NCBI RefSeq assembly: GCF_022259695.1
Contig: NZ_CP092099.1
Span: 2,030,471-2,094,470, forward strand
DNA: 64,000 bases
From: Flaviramulus sp. BrNp1-15
GTDB lineage: Bacteria > Bacteroidota > Bacteroidia > Flavobacteriales > Flavobacteriaceae
Reading direction: 5' to 3'
Below are positions 28,201-37,498 of the stretch, piece after piece. Within the stretch, counting starts at the first letter, position 1. Every line of letters begins with the position of its first letter. Below the pieces are notes generated by a model, which did no database searches, was not told the origin of the DNA, and saw only the letters and a program-made list of their open reading frames with translations. A program made the translations under genes and the position numbers.

Positions 28201-30496
28201 TGCATATCCTTTTTGTTCAGCTACATCTGGAGTGGTTATTGTAGAATCGCCTCCATCAACATTATTAGTTAATGCTACTGAAACTTCTAACGTTAGTTGT
28301 GATAATAATTCTGGAACTATCACTGCAATTGCAGAAGGTGGTTGGGGAACTTATGAGTATGAATTAACAGGTGCTGCAACAGTAGCTTACTCATCTAGCG
28401 GTACATTTACAAATCTATCAGCTGGAAATTATACCATAAATGTTAGAGACGCACAGGGATGTATTGCTTCAGATGATGTAATACTTAGTATTCCTACACC
28501 AATAGACGCAACTGTAACTGCTACACCTACACTATTATCTTGTTTTGGAGACACTAATGCTTCAATAACAGTTAGTGCAGTAACAGGTGGAGAAGGAGGT
28601 AATTATTCATATACATTACATATGGTTTCTCCAATAGTAAGTTCGTCAGGTCCACAAACATCACCAATATTTACTGATTTAGGATCAGGAACATATAATA
28701 TTGTTGTCACCGATGGTTATAACTGTTCGTTTAATTCACCAAATGTGGTGATTACTGAACCAACAGAAATACAAGCAAGTTTAGTTAAAGCAACATCACA
28801 AACATGTTTAACGGATTCAGAATTAACACTGAGTGCTACAGGAGGAACGGGAGCTTATGAATATAGTGAGAGTGATACTTTTTTATCTATATTAGGAACA
28901 TTTAGCTCATCGATTACATTTTCTGTAACTCCAGGAAATTATCAATACTATGTAAGAGATGCAAATGGATGTATAGCCTCTGTTTCTAACGAGATAACTA
29001 TAGACCCATTACCAACTCTAGACATTGATTTAGATGTTACTAATGCTACTATTAATTGTGCTGGTGATAACACTGGTGTTATTGTAGCTACTGCTCAAGG
29101 TGGTTTAGGTAGCTATGTTTATACATTAGAAGATACTTTAGGAAATCCTATTACGCCTGTAACGCAAGATAGTCCGGGTGTTTTCACAAACCTTTCAGTT
29201 GGAAATTATCAAGTAAGAGTGGATAGTGGAGATTGTTTAACAACAACAGCGCAAATTCCTATTACAGAACCTAGTTTACCATTAACTGCAAACTTTGTAG
29301 CTTCAAATGTAACTTGTCCTGGTGTAAATAATGGTATGTTAGAAATAACTGCTTCTGGAGGAACGGGTATTATAAAATATGCTATTTCACCAAGAATGGA
29401 TCAGTTCTTTGAAACATCTACATTCGAAAATCTTTCAGCTGGGAATTATCAGGCTATAGCTCAAGATGAATTAGGTTGTTTTGTACTTTTTGATTTTGTC
29501 ATTGAAGATCCAATACCGGTTGTACTTACTATAGTGCCAAATTCAATAATTCCAGAAGCTTGTAGTGGTGATTTAGATGGTGAGTTTAGTATAGAAATTT
29601 CTGGTGGTGAAATGCCATATAGGGTTGCATTAGATGATATAGATGGAACTTATACTGTTGGTACAGCAACACAAACTCAATTTGATTTTACAGGTTTAGC
29701 AGGTGGCGACCATATCGTTTATGTATTGGATGCTTTAGATTGTCCAACAGAATGGAATATTACATTCCCAACATCTGTACTTATTGAAGCTGAGCTAGAT
29801 ATTGAGTATTGTACAAATAGCGTTGATGCAACAAGTAATATGGTTACTGTAACTGTAGATGATAATACAGTTGACTTAGCAGATTTAGATTATTCTTTAG
29901 ATGGAGGTGCTTTTCAAGCAAGTAATGTGTTCACAGATATTTTAGCAGGAGACCATTTCATTACAGTTAGACATACAAATGCTTGTGAAGTTGTTCTGGA
30001 TTTTGAAATCGAGCAATTTGATCCGTTAGCTTTAGTTTTAGAAGACGGAGAAATAAATCAAATAATAGCTGTAACAGATGGAGGCTCTGGCGATTATGAA
30101 TATACTCTAAATGGTGAAAACTATGGAAGTGAAAATACATTCGTTATTTATGAGTCTGGCGACTATACCGTTGAGGTTACTGATAGCAATGGATGTATAG
30201 TAAGTGCAACAAGGTACTTTGAGTATATAGATGTATGTATTCCGAATTATTTCACTCCTAATGGAGATGGAACTTTAGATGAATGGGGACCTGGTTGTAC
30301 AAATCAATACAGCGAATTAACCTTCGATATTTTTGATAGATATGGTCGTAAAATAGTAACATTAAGAGTTGGTGAGAAATGGAACGGAATGTATAACGGA
30401 AAAGAACTTCCTACTGGAGATTATTGGTATGTTGTGAAATTGAATGATAGAAATGATAACCGTGATTTTGTTGGTCACTTTACACTTTATAGATAA
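22268..30496 (+). CDS. SprB-like giant surface adhesin with T9SS type B sorting domain
   Basis: This 2742-residue protein has a signal peptide (about 1-24, ending SMGQ), an N-terminal beta domain (to about 360), a DUF11-like domain (about 365-500, VLTKIVEDEFGNDIGGQLVD), Ig-like modules, then roughly twenty SprB-type repeats of about 80-100 residues with cores such as GGTAPYEYSLDG, a G-x-Y-x-V-x-V-x-D-x-x-G-C strand and a Cys. The C-terminal ~85 residues are a type B sorting domain (YFTPNGDGTLDEW, DIFDRYGRKI). In Flavobacterium johnsoniae SprB is the mobile gliding adhesin and is followed by sprF; the same order is seen here (34 bp to the next gene). F. johnsoniae SprB is larger (about 6500 residues), so this is a shorter relative. 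Exposure on the cell surface and a role in gliding or adhesion are inferred from homology. Confidence 0.92.
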   Translation: MKKTTYLNNLLILFTLLFCFSSMGQNLVPFSPRYDQAIKGDILLIGNSNVGLHPTDPYNGNDTNDRIDAAVYVDVDGDSTTFNSSTADLDVPNDVNCYQIVYAGLYWSAVVNGNEPISDIKFRVPGGSYVDITGTEVYYQNASNNNNSNTYVYYHDVTDMVTALADPEGTYGVANISSLIGPKPNSEGLSAGWSLFVVYEDPLLPSKYITSFDGFTRITSTVSETFPISGFRTIPTGPVRANFAFSTIEGDRRYTGDYLRLNGTTIDATNNAGTVIRPGNNFFNSTVSYIDPATNTPELFTTRNPGGSNTLGFDAGIIPIPNPGNTLIANGATSATISLGSTLDIYYYYFSAFAIEIIAPNIVLTKIVEDEFGNDIGGQLVDLGDELYYTIGFQNTGNDDATNLTIRDILPINIVFNYPTDLGVLPPGVTVQSYDPSTREIVFSIDESVVEQNDPVTEIRFMVTVVASCSLLNDACSNVINNQAYSTYQGTINPDFTISDDPSFATNTGCLLTPGATNFLADLNCDFREEVILCGASVTLTAGNGYDAYSWSTSPSGTPVIGTTQSITVTETGTYYVHNTAIAPCQSIDQVFEVITFGAGVTNPVIPFADEVVTCPNDGKLLPNFYLCGANDSRLIQTGITDTTSIIWEQLDETSCTAVANQDCANEDSACTWNQVATGPDFNIDTAGQYRLTLNYDGGCFNQFYFNVYTNLLIPTVTSRDIYCTTSGEITVGGVPSGYEYSIDGTNYQTSNVFSVTTAGLYNVYVRQIGVSPNPCIFSVPDVQIRDRDFTVSTVITQPLCYGELGSVVLAANDVRPQYFFSIYDGATLVNSVGPITENDYTFDNLNPGIYTVNVSTEDGCTYTEDIEIINPPLLEATAALTQPLTCTDGEITVYPVGGTPPYSYFVNSATVFQGTPIINVPTAGIYNITVVDFNNCSVDVSITVDVTPAPDFTVSQTDILCADEVNSGSIEINVTNPNGNTLEYSIDNGVTFFSSPIFTGLTAGDYDVVVQYTMGPDVCVTTPQTITITAATAINGTADLTAPYTCTTNGEITVSGVSGGTAPYEYSLDGTTFQTGTTFSGLTNGTYTVRVRDANNCTVMLSSINIDSLNPPTDLDFSNPPLSCPTVTTDVTLTSTGGTTPLEYRIILPAASATGYQTSNVFSGLAPDTYTFEVRDANDCIYTESYTISPLPPVTVNMVITKGLDCTASPDGIITGTILSGVAPFSYQVSFNGGGYGATNSVTGSSFSHTAPTDGTYQFLITDANGCTAESSVQTINVISLPEIISVVQTQFILCSGDNNAAIDITINNTVGTPAFVINVFNNTTGTDYGTQTSGLTAGDYTITLTDSNSCTDTENITILEPNPINITHSTVPITCSASGVSFGSVIVNGVTGGTAPYNYYVTGTNGYSASELNASGTTSTTFDVVDFGLYQINVVDSNGCSVLVQDVLVASPPNDLDISINTIADCITGGEAIVDIGTTLVGIGPFYFDIYRGFVPPAPPGGTWVAEDSPGSQSATFTGLLPGVTYTFIVYDDSTGCSYYETATTPVPTSSTLTADALTSNNITCTGSADGNVSFTINSIYGVATNVDYEIYDSLSLVSAGVSGSGIVPAGGSLPINNLGALPFGNYFVLITETSGPNAGCSVITVPFNITESAFELDINATVDQNANCNPNSGVISAIASDGTAPYLYQITTSAIPPLASDPSWASANVFNMDAGSYYVHVIDAYGCIRTTPVLVLSQDPEPVIDALVNNQCTVTEGNFEIDVTLTSAGIAPYSYSIDGGAFQTRTAPFTLSNLSSGTHTVEIQDANGCGNLVTVNIEAPLELIPEVTTLPSCNDDDGEITITGSGGSGSFMYSISPNPASISLSGNVFSGVPSGTYTVTISDMTTICSEDVTIFVPAAIPPTVTVGSPTVVTCFGDNNGAFELNVNGYTGAYTYEVFDSSSTSVFGIVSANTSTNPILISGLLADSYTVVINETAYPFCSATSGVVIVESPPSTLLVNATETSNVSCDNNSGTITAIAEGGWGTYEYELTGAATVAYSSSGTFTNLSAGNYTINVRDAQGCIASDDVILSIPTPIDATVTATPTLLSCFGDTNASITVSAVTGGEGGNYSYTLHMVSPIVSSSGPQTSPIFTDLGSGTYNIVVTDGYNCSFNSPNVVITEPTEIQASLVKATSQTCLTDSELTLSATGGTGAYEYSESDTFLSILGTFSSSITFSVTPGNYQYYVRDANGCIASVSNEITIDPLPTLDIDLDVTNATINCAGDNTGVIVATAQGGLGSYVYTLEDTLGNPITPVTQDSPGVFTNLSVGNYQVRVDSGDCLTTTAQIPITEPSLPLTANFVASNVTCPGVNNGMLEITASGGTGIIKYAISPRMDQFFETSTFENLSAGNYQAIAQDELGCFVLFDFVIEDPIPVVLTIVPNSIIPEACSGDLDGEFSIEISGGEMPYRVALDDIDGTYTVGTATQTQFDFTGLAGGDHIVYVLDALDCPTEWNITFPTSVLIEAELDIEYCTNSVDATSNMVTVTVDDNTVDLADLDYSLDGGAFQASNVFTDILAGDHFITVRHTNACEVVLDFEIEQFDPLALVLEDGEINQIIAVTDGGSGDYEYTLNGENYGSENTFVIYESGDYTVEVTDSNGCIVSATRYFEYIDVCIPNYFTPNGDGTLDEWGPGCTNQYSELTFDIFDRYGRKIVTLRVGEKWNGMYNGKELPTGDYWYVVKLNDRNDNRDFVGHFTLYR

Positions 30497-30530
30497 AATT
30501 AATAGTATTTAATCCCTCAATATAAGAATT

Positions 30531-31511
30531 ATGCAATCGCAAAAATTAATATTATATTTCATCTTCATAGTCTTAGTTAAGGGTTATGGACAAGAGTTAA
30601 ATTTACCAGTATTTACGCAACAGTTAGCAGATAATAACTTTGTGGTATCACCAACTTACGCAGGTATTGGCGATAATTTAAAACTTCGTGCTAATGGCTT
30701 AACGCAATGGGTTGGAATAAAAGGTGCACCAGATAATCAATCTGTTTACGGAGATTTTAGAATTGCAGACCGTTCAGGTGTTGGTTTGTCTTTTTATAAT
30801 GATAGAAATGGTAATACCATACAAACAGGTGCTAAATTCTCTTTTGCACATCACCTTATTTTAGATTATTACTCGAAAATGTATCTGTCATTTGGTATTT
30901 CATATAACATTAATAATTTTAGAATTGACATAGACAATTTTAATACAACTTACGAAAACCCAACACTAGACCCGTTTGTCACAGATGATAGGCGTACAAC
31001 AAATCATAATTTTGATATTGGTGCCTTATACAGGCTAAAAGGTTTCTTTTTAAGCTTAAATCTTAATAATATGCTTGATAAAGATTTTGATGGTGCTGCC
31101 AGAGTTTTTGAACCTAATTTACTTTTAAATTATCAGGTTTATTCAGGATATACATTTAGAGGACCAAAGAAAAGTGGTTTAGAATATGAACCTTCTATTT
31201 TTTATCAAATGTTTACCAGTGATAAACGTTCTGCAACCGATTTAAATTTTAAGTTTAGAAAATTCAACAGAAATGAAGATTATTTTTGGGCTGGGATATC
31301 TTATCGTTTTTTAAATGACCAATTTCTAAAACCTTTAAACCTTGGTCCAATGGCAGGATTTAAAAAGTCTATATTTTATTTTGGTTATGCTTACCAAGTT
31401 ACTATAAATGATTTATCTGGTTATAACTCGGGTACGCATGTAATTACTATAGGTTTAGACTTTTTACAAGGTATTAGTAATTGTCCTTGTACTCAGAGTC
31501 CGGTACATTAA
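30531..31511 (+). CDS. PorP/SprF family T9SS outer-membrane protein
   Basis: This 326-residue protein has a signal peptide (about 1-21, ending GYGQ) and the full-length PorP/SprF barrel: LPVFTQQLADNNFVVSPTYAG at the mature start, GDFRIADRSGVGLSF near 80-94, and a C-terminal run of alternating aromatic strands. In F. johnsoniae SprF is needed for SprB to reach the surface. It follows the SprB-like gene by 34 bp and is almost certainly co-transcribed. Unlike the other PorP-like protein in this window it has no periplasmic extension. The last residues NCPCTQSPVH contain two Cys with no obvious role. Confidence 0.9.
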   Translation: MQSQKLILYFIFIVLVKGYGQELNLPVFTQQLADNNFVVSPTYAGIGDNLKLRANGLTQWVGIKGAPDNQSVYGDFRIADRSGVGLSFYNDRNGNTIQTGAKFSFAHHLILDYYSKMYLSFGISYNINNFRIDIDNFNTTYENPTLDPFVTDDRRTTNHNFDIGALYRLKGFFLSLNLNNMLDKDFDGAARVFEPNLLLNYQVYSGYTFRGPKKSGLEYEPSIFYQMFTSDKRSATDLNFKFRKFNRNEDYFWAGISYRFLNDQFLKPLNLGPMAGFKKSIFYFGYAYQVTINDLSGYNSGTHVITIGLDFLQGISNCPCTQSPVH

Positions 31512-31528
31512 TTTTTTTAGAGTGCTTA

Positions 31529-32563
31529 CTATTTCTCAACAATTTCAACCTCAAATAATTTATCCCAGCGTTTACCTGTCACAAAAATAGTTTTAGTGTT
31601 TGGGTTATAAGCAATGCCGTTTAAAACATCTAAACCTTCATGTTGCGTAACTTTTTTAGTTAAAGGTGTAAAATCAATAACACCAGTTACAGCACCATTA
31701 GTTGGGTTAATAATGGCTACTCCGTTTTTTTGGTAGCGGTTGGCATAAATTTGCCCGTTTATCCATTCCATTTCATTAATACCTACTATTTTCCCTTTAT
31801 TAGTGTAAACTTGAATAAATTCCTCTTCAACTAAAGTTTCAGGGTTTAAAAGCCATATTTTTTCTGTTCCATCACTTTTATAGATTGTGTTGTCATTATT
31901 ACATAAACCCCAACCTTCTTTACTGTTTCCGTATCTAAAACTGCTTAATTTTTCAAAAGTATTTATATCGTAAACAAAACCAGTACCTTCTTTCCAAGTA
32001 AGCTGATATACTTTGTTATTTAAAATGGTAAGTCCTTCACCAAAATACTCATTAGCTAAGTCAATATTCTTAATAACTTCACCTGTTTTATAGTTTACTT
32101 TTCTAAGTTTAGATTCTTTGTATTGACCTGTGCTTTCATAAAGTGTATCATTTAAAAATTCAATACCTTGAGTGTAAGACGTTATATCATGAGGATATTC
32201 ATTAATAATTTCAAAGGTATAAACTTTGGGAAGCTCACTATTTAAAATTGTAACCGTTGAGGTTGTTGTTTGTTTTTCATTATTAAAATAAACAGTGGCC
32301 TCAATAGTATGCTTACCTAATTTAAAATCTTTTAAAGCAAAATTATCATTAATAGAGATGTCTTCAAGAGTATACGACACAGAATCTATGGTATGATTTT
32401 TTTTATTTTCTAATGACAATTTTAAAGTTTCATTATTAGAAATATTGCCTTTAATTGCGTTTGTTTTTATACTAAAATCATTTTTTTTCTGACTAGAATT
32501 AGATCCACATGAAATTATTAATCCACTTAAAAATATGATTGTTAGATATTTGAATGTATTCAT
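31529..32563 (-). CDS. Glutaminyl-peptide cyclotransferase-like lipoprotein
   Basis: This 344-residue lipoprotein (lipobox LIISC near residues 15-19) has an N-terminal Ig-like region of about 110 residues and a C-terminal beta-propeller of the glutamine cyclotransferase family: YTQGIEFLNDTLYESTGQY near 131-149, YFGEGLTIL near 168-176, EMEWINGQIYANRY near 266-279. Members turn N-terminal glutamine into pyroglutamate. In this phylum T9SS proteins often carry N-terminal Gln after signal cleavage (the ...SQ ends of several signal peptides here), which would be natural substrates; that link is inference. It converges with the SprF-like gene 17 bp away. Confidence 0.87.
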   Translation of the reverse strand: MNTFKYLTIIFLSGLIISCGSNSSQKKNDFSIKTNAIKGNISNNETLKLSLENKKNHTIDSVSYTLEDISINDNFALKDFKLGKHTIEATVYFNNEKQTTTSTVTILNSELPKVYTFEIINEYPHDITSYTQGIEFLNDTLYESTGQYKESKLRKVNYKTGEVIKNIDLANEYFGEGLTILNNKVYQLTWKEGTGFVYDINTFEKLSSFRYGNSKEGWGLCNNDNTIYKSDGTEKIWLLNPETLVEEEFIQVYTNKGKIVGINEMEWINGQIYANRYQKNGVAIINPTNGAVTGVIDFTPLTKKVTQHEGLDVLNGIAYNPNTKTIFVTGKRWDKLFEVEIVEK

Positions 32564-32617
32564 CTTAAATTTTAAATTTATAGCAAGATATTTATTTAAA
32601 ATCAGTTTAAAAAATCA

Positions 32618-32647
32618 TTGTTAAAATTTTAAAAGGTTGTATCTTTG
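32618..32647 (+). promoter_or_regulatory. Consensus Bacteroidota promoter of the SRP RNA
   Basis: TTG (32618-32620), a 19-base spacer and TATCTTTG (32640-32647) fit TTTG/TAnnTTTG exactly in the -7 box. The RNA's closing helix starts at 32653, just where transcription should begin. Confidence 0.82.
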
Positions 32648-32652
32648 CAGCC

Positions 32653-32746
32653 GGCAAGTCCTACACAACCAGCTCCTGTTGAATCCTCCAGGTCGGGAAC
32701 GAAGCAAAGGTAAATGGTCGTAGCGGTGTGATGTAGGTAGCTTGCC
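32653..32746 (+). ncRNA. ffs: Signal recognition particle RNA (small bacterial type)
   Basis: About 94 bases closed by GGCAAG (32653-32658) and CTTGCC (32741-32746). The middle carries the SRP domain IV signature CCAGGTCGGGAACGAAGCAA, close to the universal AGGTCCGGAAGGAAGCAGC that binds the Ffh M domain, and the flanking bases pair to form the long hairpin. A consensus promoter precedes it and a T run (32747-32753) directly follows it. It works with Ffh in co-translational targeting to the inner membrane. Confidence 0.93.
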
Positions 32747-32753
32747 TTTTTTT
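32747..32753 (+). terminator. T-run terminator of the SRP RNA
   Basis: Seven T residues follow the terminal helix of the SRP RNA directly, so the RNA's own closing stem acts as the terminator hairpin. Confidence 0.7.
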
Positions 32754-32807
32754 ATGCCTTTTAGTTTGGTAAATCTTCCTATCTTTAAACTCAAAAATTT
32801 CATATAA

Positions 32808-33611
32808 ATGTCTAAAGTTGTTTTAATAACAGGTGGTTCTTCTGGTATTGGGAAATCTATTGGTGAATTTCTAAAAGAAAAAGGTTTTATAGTTTATGGT
32901 ACGAGTAGAAATCCTGATAATTATAAAGACAGTAAGTTTCCTATTCTGGCATTAGATGTTAAAAATAATGAAACAATACAAAAAACTGTTTCAGAAATTA
33001 TAAAAACAGAAAACAGATTAGACATTGTAATAAACAATGCAGGTGCAGGTATTACTGGACCCATTGAAGAAATTCCAGAAGATGAAATTAAAAACAATTT
33101 TGATACTAATTTTTTCGGACCAATTAATGTCATTAAAGCGGTGTTACCACAGATGCGGAAACAACAATCTGGATTAATTATAAATATTACATCTATAGCA
33201 GGTTACATGGGTTTACCTTACAGAGGTGTTTATAGCGCTAGTAAAGGTGCTTTAGAGCTTTTAACTGAAGCTTTTAGAATGGAGTTGAAAGATTTTAATA
33301 TTAAAATGACTAATGTTGCTCCTGGAGATTTTGCAACAAATATTGCAGCAGGAAGATATCATGCACCACTTCTTGATAAATCTCCTTATAAAAAACCTTA
33401 TGGAAATACTTTAGAACTAATGAACAGTCATGTTGATAATGGTAGCGACCCAAATATAATGGCTAAAGCGGTATATAAAATCATCAATACCCAAAACCCA
33501 AAAGGGCATTATAAAGTGGGGGAGTTTATGCAGAAATTTTCTATTGTACTTAAACGAATTTTACCAGATAAAGTTTATGAAAAACTTCTAATGAATCATT
33601 ATAAGTTATAA
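32808..33611 (+). CDS. SDR family oxidoreductase
   Basis: This 267-residue classical short-chain dehydrogenase has the nucleotide motif TGGSSGIGKSIG (about 8-19), NNAG at 76-79, and catalytic S129, Y142 and K146 (YSASK). The C-terminal tail (KVGEFMQKFSIVLKRILPD) is basic and amphipathic, as in SDRs that handle lipid or steroid-like substrates. The substrate is not known. It starts about 55 bp after the SRP RNA terminator and converges with the next gene with 1 bp between stops. No operon partner helps. Confidence 0.88.
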   Translation: MSKVVLITGGSSGIGKSIGEFLKEKGFIVYGTSRNPDNYKDSKFPILALDVKNNETIQKTVSEIIKTENRLDIVINNAGAGITGPIEEIPEDEIKNNFDTNFFGPINVIKAVLPQMRKQQSGLIINITSIAGYMGLPYRGVYSASKGALELLTEAFRMELKDFNIKMTNVAPGDFATNIAAGRYHAPLLDKSPYKKPYGNTLELMNSHVDNGSDPNIMAKAVYKIINTQNPKGHYKVGEFMQKFSIVLKRILPDKVYEKLLMNHYKL

Positions 33612-33612
33612 A

Positions 33613-35034
33613 CTATCTGTTTATTAACCCAAGTACTTCCTCTTCAAACTTAATAGAAAATATGTTAGTATTACTATTAACAATATCTCTGTTTTTATCA
33701 ATTAATATGGTTTTTGTTAACGGATAAATAGCTAACGTTTCATTTGCTAACTTAAGGTTTTTGAACTTGTATTCATTTTTAGAATCAAAACCATGACCAG
33801 ATAACAACTTTTTAGATTTATCTATTTCGTAATCATCAATATTTATACTAATAAAATTTATTTCAGGATACTTCACTTTTAATTCCTTTAACTTATAATG
33901 ACTCTCTTTGAAGTGCTGATAATAAGTGTGAGACCAAAAACTAATAACTGTAGGGGATTTTATTAATGAATTAATTTTAAGTTCATTATTATTATAATCT
34001 ACAACATCAATTTCTGGCAGTTTAGAACCTTCTTTAAGGCTATTTAATGATTTTGTGTAGTTCTCCATCATTGTTTTACCTTTTTCGCTTGAGCTTTTGG
34101 TTAAATACGATTTTAAAAGTTTATCATTATGTTCGGCATCTTTACTTTTTGATATATAATCAATAGTAAAGTAGTACAATAATTCATCTTTTATAGAGGT
34201 GTTGGTAACTAAACTATCAATAAGTTTTAATCTATCTAAATTGTAACATAACGAGTTTCGATTGAAAGCTTCATCATTTGAATGATCACCATGAACACTC
34301 AGGGATAAATTTTTGAAATAATTTCTTAAGAAAAGATTATAATTATGATAATGACTCAAAAATACATCATTGTAGTTTATATCTTTTCTGTAGTCATAAA
34401 AGTCGGCGGGTAAGGTTTTTAAAATAGCAGCTTTATTTTTTCCATAATGAATAAAAGGGTATACTTCTTTACTGGAGTAATAACTGTAATCTATATTGGC
34501 TTGGGCAATTTTTTCAAAAAGGGGAGATGTTTTATATTTTTTTTTGAAACTATTAAAAGCAGCAACTTTAGTATCTTTTATGGAGTCTATATGCTTTTGG
34601 TAAGTTAAAGGTTTTAATTGACAAAGCTTAAGAATATGCTTTTCTTCTTTTTCATTTTCTAAAAAATCATTTATTAAATAATTATTTTTTTTATCTCCTA
34701 TACCTGTGTAAACAAGCGATTCATCAAAATCTAAAGTATTTAACCTGAATAAGATACTGTCTTGGGGTTCGAGTAGCAGCATTTGATATTCGCCACCATG
34801 TCTAAAAGTATAAATACCTTCATTTAAATTATCAACCTTGTAAAGAAACCTATTTCTACCATCTAGTTTTATGGTGTCTATAATAGCCTCGTCTTTAGAT
34901 AATATTATAAAGTTAGTATTAGGGTTAATAATTTCACCTCCAATGTAGGCGTAATTAATATCAGTGTTTTTTGTTTCTTTTTTACAGCCAAAGAAAGTTA
35001 TTGCAATAAATAAGATAGAAAGATGCCACTTCAT
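33613..35034 (-). CDS. TlpA-like lipoprotein without redox cysteines
   Basis: I place the start at the ATG whose complement lies at 35032-35034, because it gives a proper lipoprotein signal (MKWHLSILFIAITFFGC) and drops 23 unlikely upstream residues. The ~473-residue protein has an N-terminal beta domain like the DUF4369-type of Bacteroidota TlpA proteins, a helical middle, and a C-terminal thioredoxin fold starting GSKLPEIDVVDYN. Where TlpA has FWATWCGPC, this one has FWSHTYYQH, so both redox cysteines are replaced. It cannot act as a normal thiol-disulfide oxidoreductase. It is probably a periplasmic or outer-membrane lipoprotein of binding function. No co-directional neighbour is close. 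Confidence 0.8.
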   Translation of the reverse strand: MKWHLSILFIAITFFGCKKETKNTDINYAYIGGEIINPNTNFIILSKDEAIIDTIKLDGRNRFLYKVDNLNEGIYTFRHGGEYQMLLLEPQDSILFRLNTLDFDESLVYTGIGDKKNNYLINDFLENEKEEKHILKLCQLKPLTYQKHIDSIKDTKVAAFNSFKKKYKTSPLFEKIAQANIDYSYYSSKEVYPFIHYGKNKAAILKTLPADFYDYRKDINYNDVFLSHYHNYNLFLRNYFKNLSLSVHGDHSNDEAFNRNSLCYNLDRLKLIDSLVTNTSIKDELLYYFTIDYISKSKDAEHNDKLLKSYLTKSSSEKGKTMMENYTKSLNSLKEGSKLPEIDVVDYNNNELKINSLIKSPTVISFWSHTYYQHFKESHYKLKELKVKYPEINFISINIDDYEIDKSKKLLSGHGFDSKNEYKFKNLKLANETLAIYPLTKTILIDKNRDIVNSNTNIFSIKFEEEVLGLINR

Positions 35035-35212
35035 AAATCCGTCGTGAGAGTAGTTTTTATTCAAAAGAGTTAATTTGTATACAAAAATATAGCTTGTATT
35101 CATAAACTCCTGTTAATGCGTTGTTAAATATTTACTAATCAAAAACCTACTAATTTACTATAAATACTTAAAAATAGATAAGCTAAGTTTCATGTTTTAA
35201 TATTGATTTTTC

Positions 35213-35220
35213 TACTTTTG
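35213..35220 (+). promoter_or_regulatory. Possible -7 promoter box of the ABC-F gene
   Basis: TACTTTTG matches TAnnTTTG and lies 20 bases before the start codon at 35241. No good TTG is found at the -33 position, so only half of the consensus is supported. Confidence 0.4.
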
Positions 35221-35231
35221 CAAAAAATTAA

Positions 35232-36866
<1,635 letters not shown>

Positions 36867-36875
36867 TAACTCTAT

Positions 36876-37178
36876 TTAATCAGCAAACACCTCATAGTGT
36901 ATCACGTTTGGTTCAAATTCTAAGAGATATTTTTTGTCTTCAGGATAGTATTTTGCTTTTTCAAAATCTTTTCCAGCAAAATTTTTAATAACTTCTAAGT
37001 TTTCCCAATACGTTATTAGGGTGAAGTGTGCAATATTGTTATCTAATCTTCGTAAAAAAGATAATTTTTTAAAACCTGTAGTTTTTTGGTAATCAGGAAT
37101 GGCTTTTACAATCATAAATTGTGAATATTCCTCGTAATCACTTGCTTTTGTAGTACCATGCCAAATTCTAGCAATCAT
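36876..37178 (-). CDS. Antibiotic biosynthesis monooxygenase (ABM) fold protein
   Basis: This 100-residue protein has the ferredoxin-like dimeric alpha/beta-barrel pattern of ABM proteins: MIARIWHGTT at the start, a PDYQKTTGFKKLSFLRR middle, HFTLITYWENLEVIKNFAG and a final VIHYEVF strand. These small proteins are often monooxygenases or haem-binding proteins, but many are uncharacterised, so the reaction is unknown. It starts 14 bp after the DUF2007 gene on the same strand. Confidence 0.82.
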   Translation of the reverse strand: MIARIWHGTTKASDYEEYSQFMIVKAIPDYQKTTGFKKLSFLRRLDNNIAHFTLITYWENLEVIKNFAGKDFEKAKYYPEDKKYLLEFEPNVIHYEVFAD

Positions 37179-37192
37179 TATTTTAAAGAGAT

Positions 37193-37426
37193 TTAATTCT
37201 GCAATTCTGAAGTAATTTGTTCTACAACTAAAACAGCTTTATCTAGCTCATCTTTATGAACATATATTTCTTGTAGTGAATGACCTCCATAAATTTTGGG
37301 GTCAAGCCCAGACTCATTCTGATCTTTAACTACAGCGTTAATATCTACTTTTCCTAATTCAGAAATAATACGTTGAACGAGTATAATGTCTCCTGAGTAT
37401 ATTTTAATATAATTTGAATCGTGCAT
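37193..37426 (-). CDS. DUF2007-type putative signal-transducing protein
   Basis: From the ATG complementary to 37424-37426 the protein is 77 residues: MHDSNYIKIYSGD, then IISELGKVDINAVVKDQNE, and a C-terminal DELDKAVLVVEQITSE. It matches the small DUF2007 fold, related to PII-like or regulatory domains. A longer reading from 37489 adds 21 residues rich in Leu and Lys that family members lack, so the short start is preferred. It is followed 14 bp later by the ABM gene. Function unknown. Confidence 0.75.
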   Translation of the reverse strand: MHDSNYIKIYSGDIILVQRIISELGKVDINAVVKDQNESGLDPKIYGGHSLQEIYVHKDELDKAVLVVEQITSELQN

Positions 37427-37498
37427 AGCTAAGTGTTTTTTGAGTATACTTAAATATACAAAATTTTTAATGTATTTGAATAGCTGCACTAAATTAAA

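Noticed and set aside
32621-32803. A 60-codon minus-strand ORF over the SRP RNA.
   Set aside because: It is antisense to a recognised RNA and its promoter; the Arg/Cys-rich product looks like a translated structured RNA.
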